This document shows, in pieces, positions 1 to 8,479 of a stretch of DNA of 64,000 nt. The stretch lies in the NCBI GenBank assembly GCA_022432975.1, contig CM039509.1, positions 19,791,760-19,855,759 on the forward strand. The letters are read 5' to 3'. Positions within the stretch are counted from its first letter, which is position 1; each line of letters begins with the position of its first letter. The notes below the pieces were generated by a model. The model did no database searches, was not told the origin of the DNA, and saw only the letters and a list, made by a program, of their open reading frames with translations. Both the position numbers and the translations under genes were made by a program. Origin of the DNA: Begonia masoniana. Its lineage: Eukaryota > Streptophyta > Magnoliopsida > Cucurbitales > Begoniaceae.

Positions 1-163
1 AATTGCGAACAGACAGTTTTGAATAAACCCTATCGGTGAATTGGACTTATTGGCGAAGTATGGAAGTTTGGGGAAATCCGAATCATTGGACGATTAACGA
101 AACGAAGGACGAAACAAATAGATTTAAGTAAGAAGGGCAAAATGGTAATTTGCAAATCTATTT

Positions 164-170
164 TATAAAA
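164..170 (+). promoter_or_regulatory. TATA box of element A 5' LTR
   Basis: TATAAAA is followed after about 25-35 bp by a C/T-rich stretch (TCTCTCCCTCACTTTCTCTC), the usual plant core-promoter arrangement. The same TATA/Y-patch pair recurs at the equivalent place in the LTRs of B, C, H and I. The transcription start is probably near 195-205, making U3 about 0.45 kb and leaving about 2.1 kb of R-U5. Confidence 0.7.
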
Positions 171-387
171 CATCACAAATCATTTTCTCTCCCTCACTTT
201 CTCTCCTCTCCTCCTCTGGATCGAACGAACAGGGAGCTCTCCCTCCTCACGGCCGCCGGCGATTTTCGAAGATCCGAGCTCCGTCCGACCTCCGATCAAC
301 TCCGATCCTTCACGGTTTCTTCCCCTCTCGCTACTCTCGGTATGTAGCTCCAATCTCTGAGCGTTTATTTTGAGTTTTCGGTTTGAT

Positions 388-414
388 TTAGGGTTAGGGT
401 TTCAATTAGGGTTT
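388..414 (+). promoter_or_regulatory. Telo-box-like TTAGGG motifs downstream of the LTR start site
   Basis: TTTAGGGTTAGGG is followed by a second TTAGGGTTT. Equivalent single or double motifs lie just after the first donor-like site in the LTRs of B, E, G and I. Telo-boxes (AAACCCTAA) are common near plant transcription starts and are bound by TRB-type proteins; binding here is inference. Confidence 0.4.
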
Positions 415-719
415 CGACGAAAAACGCGAATTAGGGTTCGTAATTAATAGGTTAGCCTTGATTAAGTATATATCGAACGTATTGGACGTTATTGGACGAA
501 GAAAAATCAATTTGTGAAAAAGTTAAAATTAGTAGATTTTCGGGTTTTTGGGAAAAACTCGTAAATGGAGGATTTTTGGATTATCGAGCATTAGTCGACG
601 TTCTAAATGCTTTAATTAGCTAAGTTTGAGGAATTAGGAGAATTCTTTAGTTAAGGTTTGAAATTTGGACGTTAGAAGCTCGAATTGGTTTTTAACTATG
701 AATGTTGTGTTTTGCCCAG

Positions 720-764
720 ACGAACGACGCTCGTGGACGGAACTCAGTGTGCTACGGATGTCAG
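720..764 (+). other. Candidate 45-nt internal leader exon (block 2) in A 5' LTR
   Basis: The block is bounded on the left by TTTTGCCCAG (718-719 AG) and on the right by TCAG|GTAAGT (donor at 765). The same block is exactly 45 nt in B, C, E, G (both LTRs) and I despite sequence divergence, and 47 nt in H. A hairpin GGCC-GATT-GGCC follows the donor by about 20 nt. No splicing data are available; this is a prediction from signals and length conservation. Confidence 0.5.
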
Positions 765-1357
765 GTAAGTCTTTGCGTCTTGTTTGGCCGATTGGCCTAC
801 ACCATATGATTTTAGGTTGTTCGAGGACATTGGTGAATTGTTGTTTAAATTGCTTTGGTTGGGTAGTTAGGTTATTCGTTTTATAGGTTGCTTGTTTACC
901 GTCTTGATGGTACATACGTTGTTTGCTTATACTCTGCTCATGTTATGGTATTGCACATGTTCACGCATCATGGTTTCTGAAAAGCATGAAAAAGGAATTT
1001 GTATGCATGTTTTCATAAAAAGGAAAAGGATAATGAAAAGTAATGAATGTCTGTAATCTGTAATCTGTAATCTGTCTGGTCATGAGCGGTGGCGGTGGTT
1101 CAGACATGGCTGCAAGGGGAGCATGTTCTTCCCCCCGGTTAGATACGAGGGGCTATCCAATCGCCGGATGTGCCGCTCCTATCTAGCGAGAGTGAAGCCC
1201 CGGTGACGTTTATGAAATGAAATGAAATGAAATGAAATGAAATGAATAGCGAAAAGGTAGGAAGCATGTTTTTTTTTTACGAATGGCACGCATAGCATGC
1301 ATTGCATTCACGTAGACTTACTGAGCCTTAAGCTCACGACTTATTTTTATGGTGTAG

Positions 1358-1372
1358 GTGACCTCTACACAG
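1358..1372 (+). other. Candidate 15-nt microexon (block 3) in A 5' LTR
   Basis: GTGACCTCTACACAG lies between ATGGTGTAG (acceptor-like) and GTGAGG (donor-like). The equivalent block is 15 nt in B, E and G, 27 nt in I and 18 nt in J. The acceptor TATGGTGTAGG is perfectly complementary to CCTACACCATA at 796-806, near the 5' end of the same putative intron. Confidence 0.45.
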
Positions 1373-1825
1373 GTGAGGATGAGATCCCTCCACCCGAGGC
1401 ATGATCGGTTGAAGAAAGATGGCCCGCGGGAGTGTGCTGAGTAGTCGAGGCGCGTTTTGACCCGTGGGGACGTAGGTATATGTTTTGGGAACGTGATATG
1501 AATTGTATAGCTGAATTATATTAGGATGCTTGGATTTGGTTAGTTAATAGGTTAATGTTTTGACGTTTTGAAACCTGTTTATAACTGTTTGGTAAATGTA
1601 TTTAAAACGTTTGTTATTAGTGTTATCGAAGTGTTTTGAATGATTTTAAATGGTTACGGGTATGCTCGGTTTTTGGAGCTATCCACGCAGTTGGACTTCG
1701 CCAAGTCCGCCGTAATACGATTGAGTTTAGAATACGTTTGAGTGGGATTGAAGCTATGAATTGGTTGATAATGTTGATGAATGTAATGAATGAAATGTGA
1801 AAATGTTGAAGGAGAAGTGAAGTGA

Positions 1826-2170
1826 ATTGCTCTCTGGAATCGGATTCCAGAGAGCTAAGTTTGTGTTCTGCTCTCTGGAATTCCAGAGAGCTATGTATTG
1901 AACGAAAACAGAAGAAAGAGAAAAGGGGAAGTCTGATCGCTGGGCGATCGCTGCATGGTGTGCAGCGATCGATCTCTGCAGCAAGCAGAGATCGATCGCT
2001 GCTCTGCTTGCTGCCTTGGCAGCTACATGCAGCGATCGATCTCTGCTTGATGCAGAGATCGATCGCTGTTTGGCCACCTTCAGCGATCGGCGATCGGTCT
2101 CTGCCTAAGGCAGAGACCGATCGCCAACTTGGAAATGCATTTCGAGGGCAGAATCCCAATTCTGCCCTCC
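1826..2170 (+). repeat. CGATCG hairpin cluster in A 5' LTR
   Basis: A run of perfect inverted repeats: CTCTCTGGAATC arms, a 20-bp TCTGGAATTCCAGA palindrome, two hairpins with 16-17-bp stems built on AGCGATCGATCTCTGC, one with a 17-bp stem on GGCGATCGGTCTCTGCC, and GAGGGCAGAAT arms at the end. Loops are 1-5 nt. It sits about 200-550 bp before the LTR 3' end, inside the transcribed part. Similar clusters occupy the same place in B, E, G and I. Confidence 0.85.
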
Positions 2171-2377
2171 CACTTTTCTGAATGAATTTTAAATACTTTA
2201 CTTAAATATTTTAAGTTTTATTTAGTTAATAAACGTTTTGTTTTAAATGCTTTAAAAGTTCAATTTTAATTCCGATTTCAATTCTGATTTAGTTTCCGCT
2301 TAAGAATAAGTTTAAAAGATTAAAATGAAAAATTTTATTACGGAAATACGGGTAGGGTATATGGGGTGTTACAATTA

Positions 2378-2390
2378 TGGTATCAAAGCC
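2378..2390 (+). other. Primer binding site, initiator Met tRNA (element A)
   Basis: TGGTATCAAAGCC starts 5 nt after the LTR end. It is complementary to the 3' end of plant initiator Met tRNA, with one mismatch to the usual TGGTATCAGAGC. It fixes the element's orientation as plus. Confidence 0.9.
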
Positions 2391-2460
2391 CCCGGGTTTT
2401 AAAATCGGTTCTGTAGACTGCTCGACTGCACAGCCACTACGCGGACATCCTTCATCAACT

Positions 2461-2523
2461 GTAAGTCTGTTTATTGTTTTATTTGATTTGTTACTTAGGA
2501 TTATTTGTTTGTAAATTTTATAG
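2461..2523 (+). other. Candidate leader intron upstream of gag
   Basis: CAACT|GTAAGTCTG opens a T-rich 63-nt stretch ending TTTTATAG, 12 nt before the gag ATG. The CAACT|GTAAG donor is at the same place in I (62365, minus) and C (19488, minus) and as GTGAGT in E (42887); G has lost it. The length is at or below the usual plant minimum, so the acceptor is uncertain. Confidence 0.3.
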
Positions 2524-2535
2524 GAGTTTATAAGT

Positions 2536-3675
2536 ATGGTTCGAGGAAGGGATCCTAGAGATGACGCGACGGATCGTCTTATGGATTTGATAGACCGCCA
2601 GTCTCAGCATATGGACCGGCAAGCGCAACAAATCACGGATTTAGTGAATCGAGAGAACCAACGAGAGGCTCAGAGGGCTCAGGAGCTTGTAGTCCCAAGT
2701 AACCAGGGTATGCAGAGGTTTCAAAGCCTACGGCCTCCAGTATTCGAGGGCCAGTCATCGGATCCGACACGTGCCGAGGAATGGATCCGAGTTATGGAGG
2801 ACATGTTAGCTTACGCCGAGGTAAGGAACGGGAGCAAGGTGGCTTATACCACTTTTCACTTAGCGTTGGATGCCCGTTTCTGGTGGGACTCGATCAAGTC
2901 GACTACGGATGTATCAGTTATGACTTGGGATCGGTTCAAGTTTTTATTCTTTGATAAATACTTCAGCCGCACAGTGAGGGTGGCAAAGAGGAATGAGTTC
3001 ACGCAGTTAAAGCAGACGGGCTCGGTTACCGATTACATACGGAAGTTTGAGGCCTTATCACGATTTGCCCCACGTCTTGTCAGCGATAACGAGGAGAAGG
3101 TACACCAGTTTATGGAGGGACTTAATCCTGAGATTCGGATGCACGTTATTGTCTCAGGTATTATAGATGTGCCCTATTCGGAAGTTACGGCCAAGGCTCT
3201 GGATATCGAGGCTGCTAGAGCGACTTGTGCTAGGTCGAAGGAGCCAGCAAAAGGTTTCTTTCGTGAACTTCAGCCTCAGTCACAGGATCGAGACGGGCAA
3301 CTGAATGAACAACGACCGTCACAACAACAGAGGAGCGATAAGAGGCCCTACGGTGGTAAGGGCGAGCGGGGAAAAGGAAAGCAGGTCCAAGAGGCTGTTC
3401 AAAAGCCTATATGCCCGCAGTGCCAGAAGCAGCACTACGGTACTTGTCTGATGCTTACCAATAGGTGTTACCAGTGTGGAGAAGCTGGCCACTATTTCAT
3501 GAATTGCCCGTTGCTGAATCGAAATCAACCAGGCAGAAATCAACAGGGCACCGATCAGAGAAAGGTTGTTCCGAGGGTCTTTACTTTCATTGAGCCTGGC
3601 GACGCCAACAATGAGGCCCAGCCTTCTGCAATTGCAGGTATTGTTTTAATTACCTGTATGATAATATGCGTATGA
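2536..3675 (+). CDS. gag: Gag polyprotein, element A (intact, gag only)
   Basis: 379 residues. Gag would assemble the cytoplasmic virus-like particle and bind the element RNA. An N-terminal Q/R/D-rich helix (about 10-55) precedes the retrotransposon gag domain (about 75-230, with EEWIRVMEDML, ARFWWDSI and ALSRFAPR). A basic Q/G-rich linker leads to CPQC (293-296) and a CCHC knuckle C311-C314-H319-C324 (CX2CX4HX4C). The start follows a short leader and matches the start in element I. In the first 246 residues it differs from I's Gag at about 25 positions. The ORF ends 10 residues past the AIAG motif that in I leads into protease, so it is a free Gag, not a truncated Gag-Pol. It has no internal stop, unlike the gag of I and E. 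Confidence 0.93.
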   Translation: MVRGRDPRDDATDRLMDLIDRQSQHMDRQAQQITDLVNRENQREAQRAQELVVPSNQGMQRFQSLRPPVFEGQSSDPTRAEEWIRVMEDMLAYAEVRNGSKVAYTTFHLALDARFWWDSIKSTTDVSVMTWDRFKFLFFDKYFSRTVRVAKRNEFTQLKQTGSVTDYIRKFEALSRFAPRLVSDNEEKVHQFMEGLNPEIRMHVIVSGIIDVPYSEVTAKALDIEAARATCARSKEPAKGFFRELQPQSQDRDGQLNEQRPSQQQRSDKRPYGGKGERGKGKQVQEAVQKPICPQCQKQHYGTCLMLTNRCYQCGEAGHYFMNCPLLNRNQPGRNQQGTDQRKVVPRVFTFIEPGDANNEAQPSAIAGIVLITCMIICV

Positions 3676-5340
3676 TAGATAAATATATAGATCTGAGATT
3701 AGTAAGGAAGAGAAAAATAGGTGGGTAAGAATAGTTACTAAACAAACCTCGACGAGATGGTAGTAGACTAATAAAGGACAATATAGACCATATAGATATA
3801 GAGTATGCATTAATGAGAATTGCTCGACTTAGCCGCAAAAGATTGTGCACCTAAGAATCTAGTTACCATTAGAGGAATGCGCCCTAAGGGATATGGCTTT
3901 CAAATAGGTAGAAACTGGATCTATTTGGCAACCCCTTGGAGTATTAGGATACGACTAACCACGAAAGATGAAGGTCTAGATATAAACCTATTAAGGGATA
4001 CCTTAAATTGTTGTAATACTGGGAGTGTATTTAAATAGATGAAATAGTACCGTAGAGATCGTACATTGAGGATTCGTGAGAAGTTTAGAGTATCTAGACG
4101 AAGATAGAATATAAGGGCTAAACTTAAAATGATTTCGAGTAGATAGTTGAAATAAATGAGAGGTTAAGTTAGAAGCATAGGATGGCGTTTAAAGGTCGGT
4201 AAATTGTAGAATTTGCGATTTATAAATAAAGAGGGGGACAATTTTTAGCAAATTCCTAGAGATCGACTCGTGTTTGGCAAGTCGAGACTAAGTAATACAT
4301 AAGTGGCTTAGGTTAGAACGACTAGTTTGGAACGCTTCAAGGATGAGATTTAAAGACTTGATGATGCTCGGAGGTGATAGAGACTTAAGTTAAGATAAAT
4401 GACTATAGCGGAAGTAATACGAGAAGATTTGAAATTTAGATTCAGCGTTAGGGTAAGTAAATTGAGAAGGCATAGAGGGCGTAAAACGATTAGGTACGTA
4501 TTCGATAGACAATGGATTTAGAAAGTTAGAAAATAGACCAAAGGAACTTGATTTATTGAGTCGAGGTTTAAATAGAGGGGAGTAGATTACAACTCGGAGG
4601 TTATTAGGAACCCTTGAACAACAATCAACCCAAATGACGTTAGAAAGTCGAAGTTATTTTAAGGATTAAAGATAATAGGCAGTCCTTGGGTAAGGACCTA
4701 TTGATAAGCTCGTAAGCCTAGCGTTTAAATGACTAGATATAGACCAACGCGTGCTCAGGTCGTCAGGTGACAGGTACGCAGTTTGAGGTCATTTGGTTGA
4801 GACTTATAGATTTGATGAGAATTGATGCATAAACTGAAAGTGAGGACTACAATCGGTTGTTGTGCATTCCGATTTTGAAATGGATTGAGGGAATTGCGTT
4901 GAGGTATGAACTACAGCCCAGAGATTGGATGGAATTGTATACATTCAATTTGGCTGGCGTCAGAAGAAGAACGTCAATAAATAGTGAATTTTGAAGCTAG
5001 TATTATTAAGAGATTTAATCTGCGGGTGATTAAGTGAAGGTCGAAGGTTGGTATACGCGTAAGAGTTAAAGAGACAAATATGTCGCCAGGTTAATTGATT
5101 AGGATGTGAGATTTCCGATGTAAATTGTGCTCAACACCTTAGAAAGAGAGTAATGATTGAGTCGAAGGTAGTGAATGCAAATTTAAGGCTGATGTAGGAG
5201 AAATAGCACAAGATTTTGGTTTAGAATCACAAATATAACCGTAAGTACCGATGATAAATCGAAGGATAAGACCGTAAGGCGTGAGACGTTAATATCAGGG
5301 ACTATAAGTTAGAGCAAATTTTGTGGACAAAATTCTGAAT
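3676..5340 (+). other. Non-coding post-gag region of element A
   Basis: 1.67 kb of purine-rich sequence with no ORF above about 75 codons and no recognisable pol motif. It is colinear with 8480-8727 plus 26268-27327 of element B (for example GGATATGGCTTTCAAAT and GGGATACCTTA blocks), so it belongs to the gag-only lineage and is not random decay of one copy. The last ~40 bp (GACAAAATTCTGAATAAGG) match the 3' end of I and probably serve reverse transcription. Confidence 0.75.
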
Positions 5341-5353
5341 AAGGAGGGTAGAA
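5341..5353 (+). other. Polypurine tract, element A
   Basis: AAGGAGGGTAGAA lies immediately before the 3' LTR start TGTAATATCC. It is identical to the tract of element I (57786-57798, minus). It primes plus-strand DNA synthesis in this class. Confidence 0.85.
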
Positions 5354-5765
5354 TGTAATATCCGGCTTGTACGGATTTTTGGATTTAATATATTATATTG
5401 ATATATTATATTATTAGATGACATTTTTGTAAATATGTCAAATAAGGTCCATTTCACGAAAAGAAAGCGTCATTATGACCCTAACAGATAATAAGAATTT
5501 TAAGGAAATTATGAGAATTTTTGGAGTCTAAACGTTATATTCCGAGTAATTACGTCTTTCGTAAAGTAATTGACGTTTTAGTAAAAATAGTAAACGAGGT
5601 CCGAATTGCGAACAGACAGTTTTGAATAAACCCTATCGGTGAATTGGGACTTATTGGCGAAGTATGGAAGTTTGGGGAAATCCGAATCGTTGGACATTAA
5701 CGAAACGAAGGACGAAACAAATAGATTTAAGTAAGAGGGCAAAATGGTAATTTGCAAATCTATTT

Positions 5766-5772
5766 TATAAAA
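5766..5772 (+). promoter_or_regulatory. TATA box of element A 3' LTR
   Basis: TATAAAA is at the position equivalent to 164-170, followed by TCTCTCCCC. This places U3 at about 5354-5797. Confidence 0.65.
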
Positions 5773-7420
5773 CATCACAAATCATTTTCTCTCCCCACTT
5801 TCTCTCCTCTCCTCCTCTGGATCGCACGAACAGGGAGCTCTCCCTCCTCACGGCCGCCGCGATTTCGAAGATCCGAGCTCCGTCCGACCTCCGATCAACT
5901 CCGATCCCTTCACGGTTTCTTCCCCTCTCGCTACTCTCGGTATGTAGCTCCAATCTCTGAGCGTTTATTTCGAGTTTTCGGTTCGATTTAGGGTTAGGGT
6001 TTCAATTAGGGTTTCGACGAAAAACGCGAATTAGGGTTCGTAATTAATAGGTTAGCCTTGATTAAGTATATATCGAACGTATTGGACGTTATTGGACGAA
6101 GAAAAATCAATTTGTGAAAAAGTTAAAATTAGTAGATTTTCGGGTTTTTGGGAAAAACTCGTAAATGGAGGATTTTTGGATTATCGAGCATTAGTCGACG
6201 TTCTAAATGCTTTAATTAGCTAAGTTTGAGGAATTAGGAGAATTCTTTAGTTAAGGTTTGAAATTTGGACGTTAGAAGCTCGAATTGGTTTTAACTATGA
6301 ATGTTGTGTTTTGCCCAGACGAACGACGCTCGTGGACGGAACTCAGTGTGCTACGGACGTCAGGTTAAGTCTTCGCGTCTTGTTTGGCCGATTGGCCTAC
6401 ACCATATGATTTTAGGTTGTTCGAGGAAATTGGTGAATTGTTGTTTAAATTGCTTTGGTTGGGTAGTTAGGTTATTCGTTTTATAGGTTGCTTGTTTACC
6501 GTCTTGATGGTACATACGTTGTTTGCTTATACTCTGCTCATGTTATGGTATTGCACATGTTCACGCATCATGGTTTCTGAAAAGCATGAAAAAGGAATTT
6601 GTATGCATGTTTTCATAAAAAGGAAAAGGATAATGAAAAGTAATGAATGTCTGTAATCTGTAATCTGTAATCTGTCTGGTCATGAGCGGTGGCGGTGGTT
6701 CATACATGGCTGCAAGGGGAGCATGTTCGTCCCCCCGGTTAGATACGAGGGCTATCCAATCGCCGGATGTGCCGCTCCTATCTAGCGAGAGTGAAGCCCC
6801 GGTGACGTTTATGAAATGAAATGAATGAAATGACATGAAATGAAATGAATAGCGAAAAGGTAGGAAGCATGTTTTTTTTTACGAATGGCACGCATAACAT
6901 GCATTGCATTCACGTAGACTTACTGAGCCTTAAGCTCACGACTTATTTTTATGGTGTAGGTGACCTCTACACAGGTGAGGATGAGATCCCTCCACCCGAG
7001 GCATGATCGGTTGAAGAAAGATGCCCGCGGGAGTGTGCTGAGTAGTCGAGGCGCGTTTTGACCCGTGGGGACGTAGGTATATGTTTTGGGAACGTGATAT
7101 GAATTGTATAGCTGAATTATATTAGGATGCTTGGATTTGGTTAGTTAATAGGTTAATGTTTTGACGTTTGAAACCTGTTTTATAACTGTTTGGTAAATGT
7201 ATTTAAAACGTTTGTTATTAGTGTTATCGAAGTGTTTTGAATGATTTAAATGTTACGGTATGCTCGGTTTTTGGAGCTATCCACGCAGTTGGACTTCGCC
7301 AGTCCGCCGTAATACGATTGAGTTTAGAATACGTTTGAGTGGGATTGAAGCTATGAATTGGTTGATAATGTTGATGAATGTAATGATGAAATGTGAAAAT
7401 GTTGAAGGAGAAGTGAAGTG

Positions 7421-7718
7421 AATTGCTCTCTGGAATCGGATTCCAGAGAGCTAAGTTTGTGTTCTGCTCTCTGGAATTCCAGAGAGCTATGTATTGAACG
7501 AAAACAGAAGAAAGAGAAAAGGGGAAGTCTGATCGCTGGGCGATCGCTGCTCTGCTTGCTGCCTTGGCAGCTACATGCAGCGATCGATCTCTGCTTGATG
7601 CAGAGATCGATCGCTGTTTGGCCACCTTCAGCGATCGGCGATCGGTCTCTGCCTAAGGCAGAGACCGATCGCCAACTTGGAAATGCATTTCGAGGGCAGA
7701 ATCCCAATTCTGCCCTCC
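7421..7718 (+). repeat. CGATCG hairpin cluster in A 3' LTR (one hairpin fewer)
   Basis: Same series as in the 5' LTR but lacking 48 bp that carry the first long hairpin. The deletion ends share ATCGCTGC, so a slip or recombination between the repeated arms explains it. Confidence 0.85.
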
Positions 7719-7921
7719 CACTTTTCTGAATGAATTTTAAATACTTTACTTAAATATTTTAAGTTTTATTTAGTTAATAAACGTTTTGTTTTAAATGCTT
7801 TAAAAGTTCAATTTTAATTCCGATTTCAATTCTGATTTAGTTTCCGCTTAAGAATAAGTTTAAAAGATTAAAATGAAAAATTTTATTACGGAAATACGGG
7901 TAGGGTATATGGGGTGTTACA

Positions 7922-8479
7922 CTAGACCCAGAGATTCGGATGCACGTTATTGTATCAGGTATTATTGATGTGCCATATTCCGACGTCGCAGCTAGAGCTC
8001 TGGACATTGAGGCTGCCAGGGCGACTTGTGTTAGGACGAAGGAGCCAGCTAAGGGCTTCTTTCGCGAGCTCCATCCTCAGACCCAGAATCAAGGCTGGCA
8101 ACCGAGAGGACAACAGCAAACGCAGCCACGGGGAGCGAAGAGGCCCTACGACGGAACAGGCAACCAAGAAAAGGGAAAGCAAGTCCAAGAATCTACTCAG
8201 AAGCCTATATGCCCGAAGTGCTCGAGACCTCATTTTGGTGCCTGGAGATTGGGTACGGACAAGTGCTACAGATGCGGAGAGGTGGGCCACTATGCCCTAC
8301 ATTGTCCGAGGACTACTACTGACCAGAAGAAAGTTACCCCAAGAATATTTGCTTTTATTGAGCCTGGTGACGTCGACGATGGGGCCCAGCTTTCTACAAT
8401 TACAGGTATTGTTTTAATTACCTGTATGACAAATATGCATATGATAAATAAATATATAGACTTGAAAATAGAAAAGTAA
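7922..8479 (+). pseudogene. gag: Gag 3' part, element B (interrupted by A)
   Basis: The open frame starts mid-gag (a ...PEIRMHVIVSG segment) and contains the end of the gag domain, a basic Q/R-rich linker and the knuckle CYRCGEVGHYALHC. It ends with ITGIVLITCM and a 17-residue tail, parallel to element A's stop just past the same point. The N-terminal ~195 codons are beyond element A, outside the window. No protease follows. Confidence 0.85.

Larger units (their letters stand above)
1..2373 (+). repeat. Element A 5' LTR (truncated by window edge)
   Basis: It matches 5604-7921 almost base for base and ends ...GGGGTGTTACA at 2373, directly before the primer site. Inside, in transcription order: TATA box near 164, C/T-rich leader, donor-like CTCG|GTATGT at 339/340, acceptor-like CCCAG at 719, a 45-nt block, GTAAGT donor at 765, short ATG-rich and (AAATG)n repeats near 1040-1245, a 15-nt block at 1358-1372, and a hairpin cluster at 1826-2170. 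It has no protein-coding gene; open frames over the hairpins are by-products of their base composition. Confidence 0.93.
1..7921 (+). mobile_element. Element A: gag-only (TR-GAG-like) Tekay LTR retrotransposon, 5' end outside window
   Basis: Two near-identical LTRs (the left one lacking its first ~250 bp because the window starts inside it) flank an internal region of only 2,980 bp. The internal region has a Met-tRNA primer site, one gag ORF, about 1.7 kb without coding capacity, and a polypurine tract. There is no protease, RT, RNase H or integrase, so it must depend on proteins from elsewhere. Gag, PPT and LTR termini match element I closely, which makes an I-type element the likely helper. 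The right boundary (TTACA, then CTAGACCC) falls inside the gag of element B, so A is inserted in B. Confidence 0.88.
5354..7921 (+). repeat. Element A 3' LTR (2,568 bp, complete)
   Basis: It runs from TGTAATATCC to GTGTTACA. It matches 1-2373 with few substitutions and short indels, so the insertion is fairly young. Differences include a 48-bp deletion removing one CGATCG hairpin and a T inserted in the second donor (CAGGTTAAGT at 6361-6370). It contains a TATA box, the 45-nt block at 6319-6363, telo-box motifs near 5990 and the hairpin cluster at 7421-7718. Confidence 0.95.

Noticed and set aside
388..414. Interstitial telomere repeat
   Set aside because: Only two or three TTAGGG units, at the same place in several LTRs; better explained as a telo-box-type motif.
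1623..2181. Overlapping ORFs on both strands over the hairpin cluster
   Set aside because: Palindromic repeats give mirrored open frames; there is no domain, and frames are not kept between the two LTRs of A.
3676..5340. Hidden host gene captured in A
   Set aside because: No ORF above ~75 codons and no recognisable domain by eye; a profile search would be needed to revive the idea.
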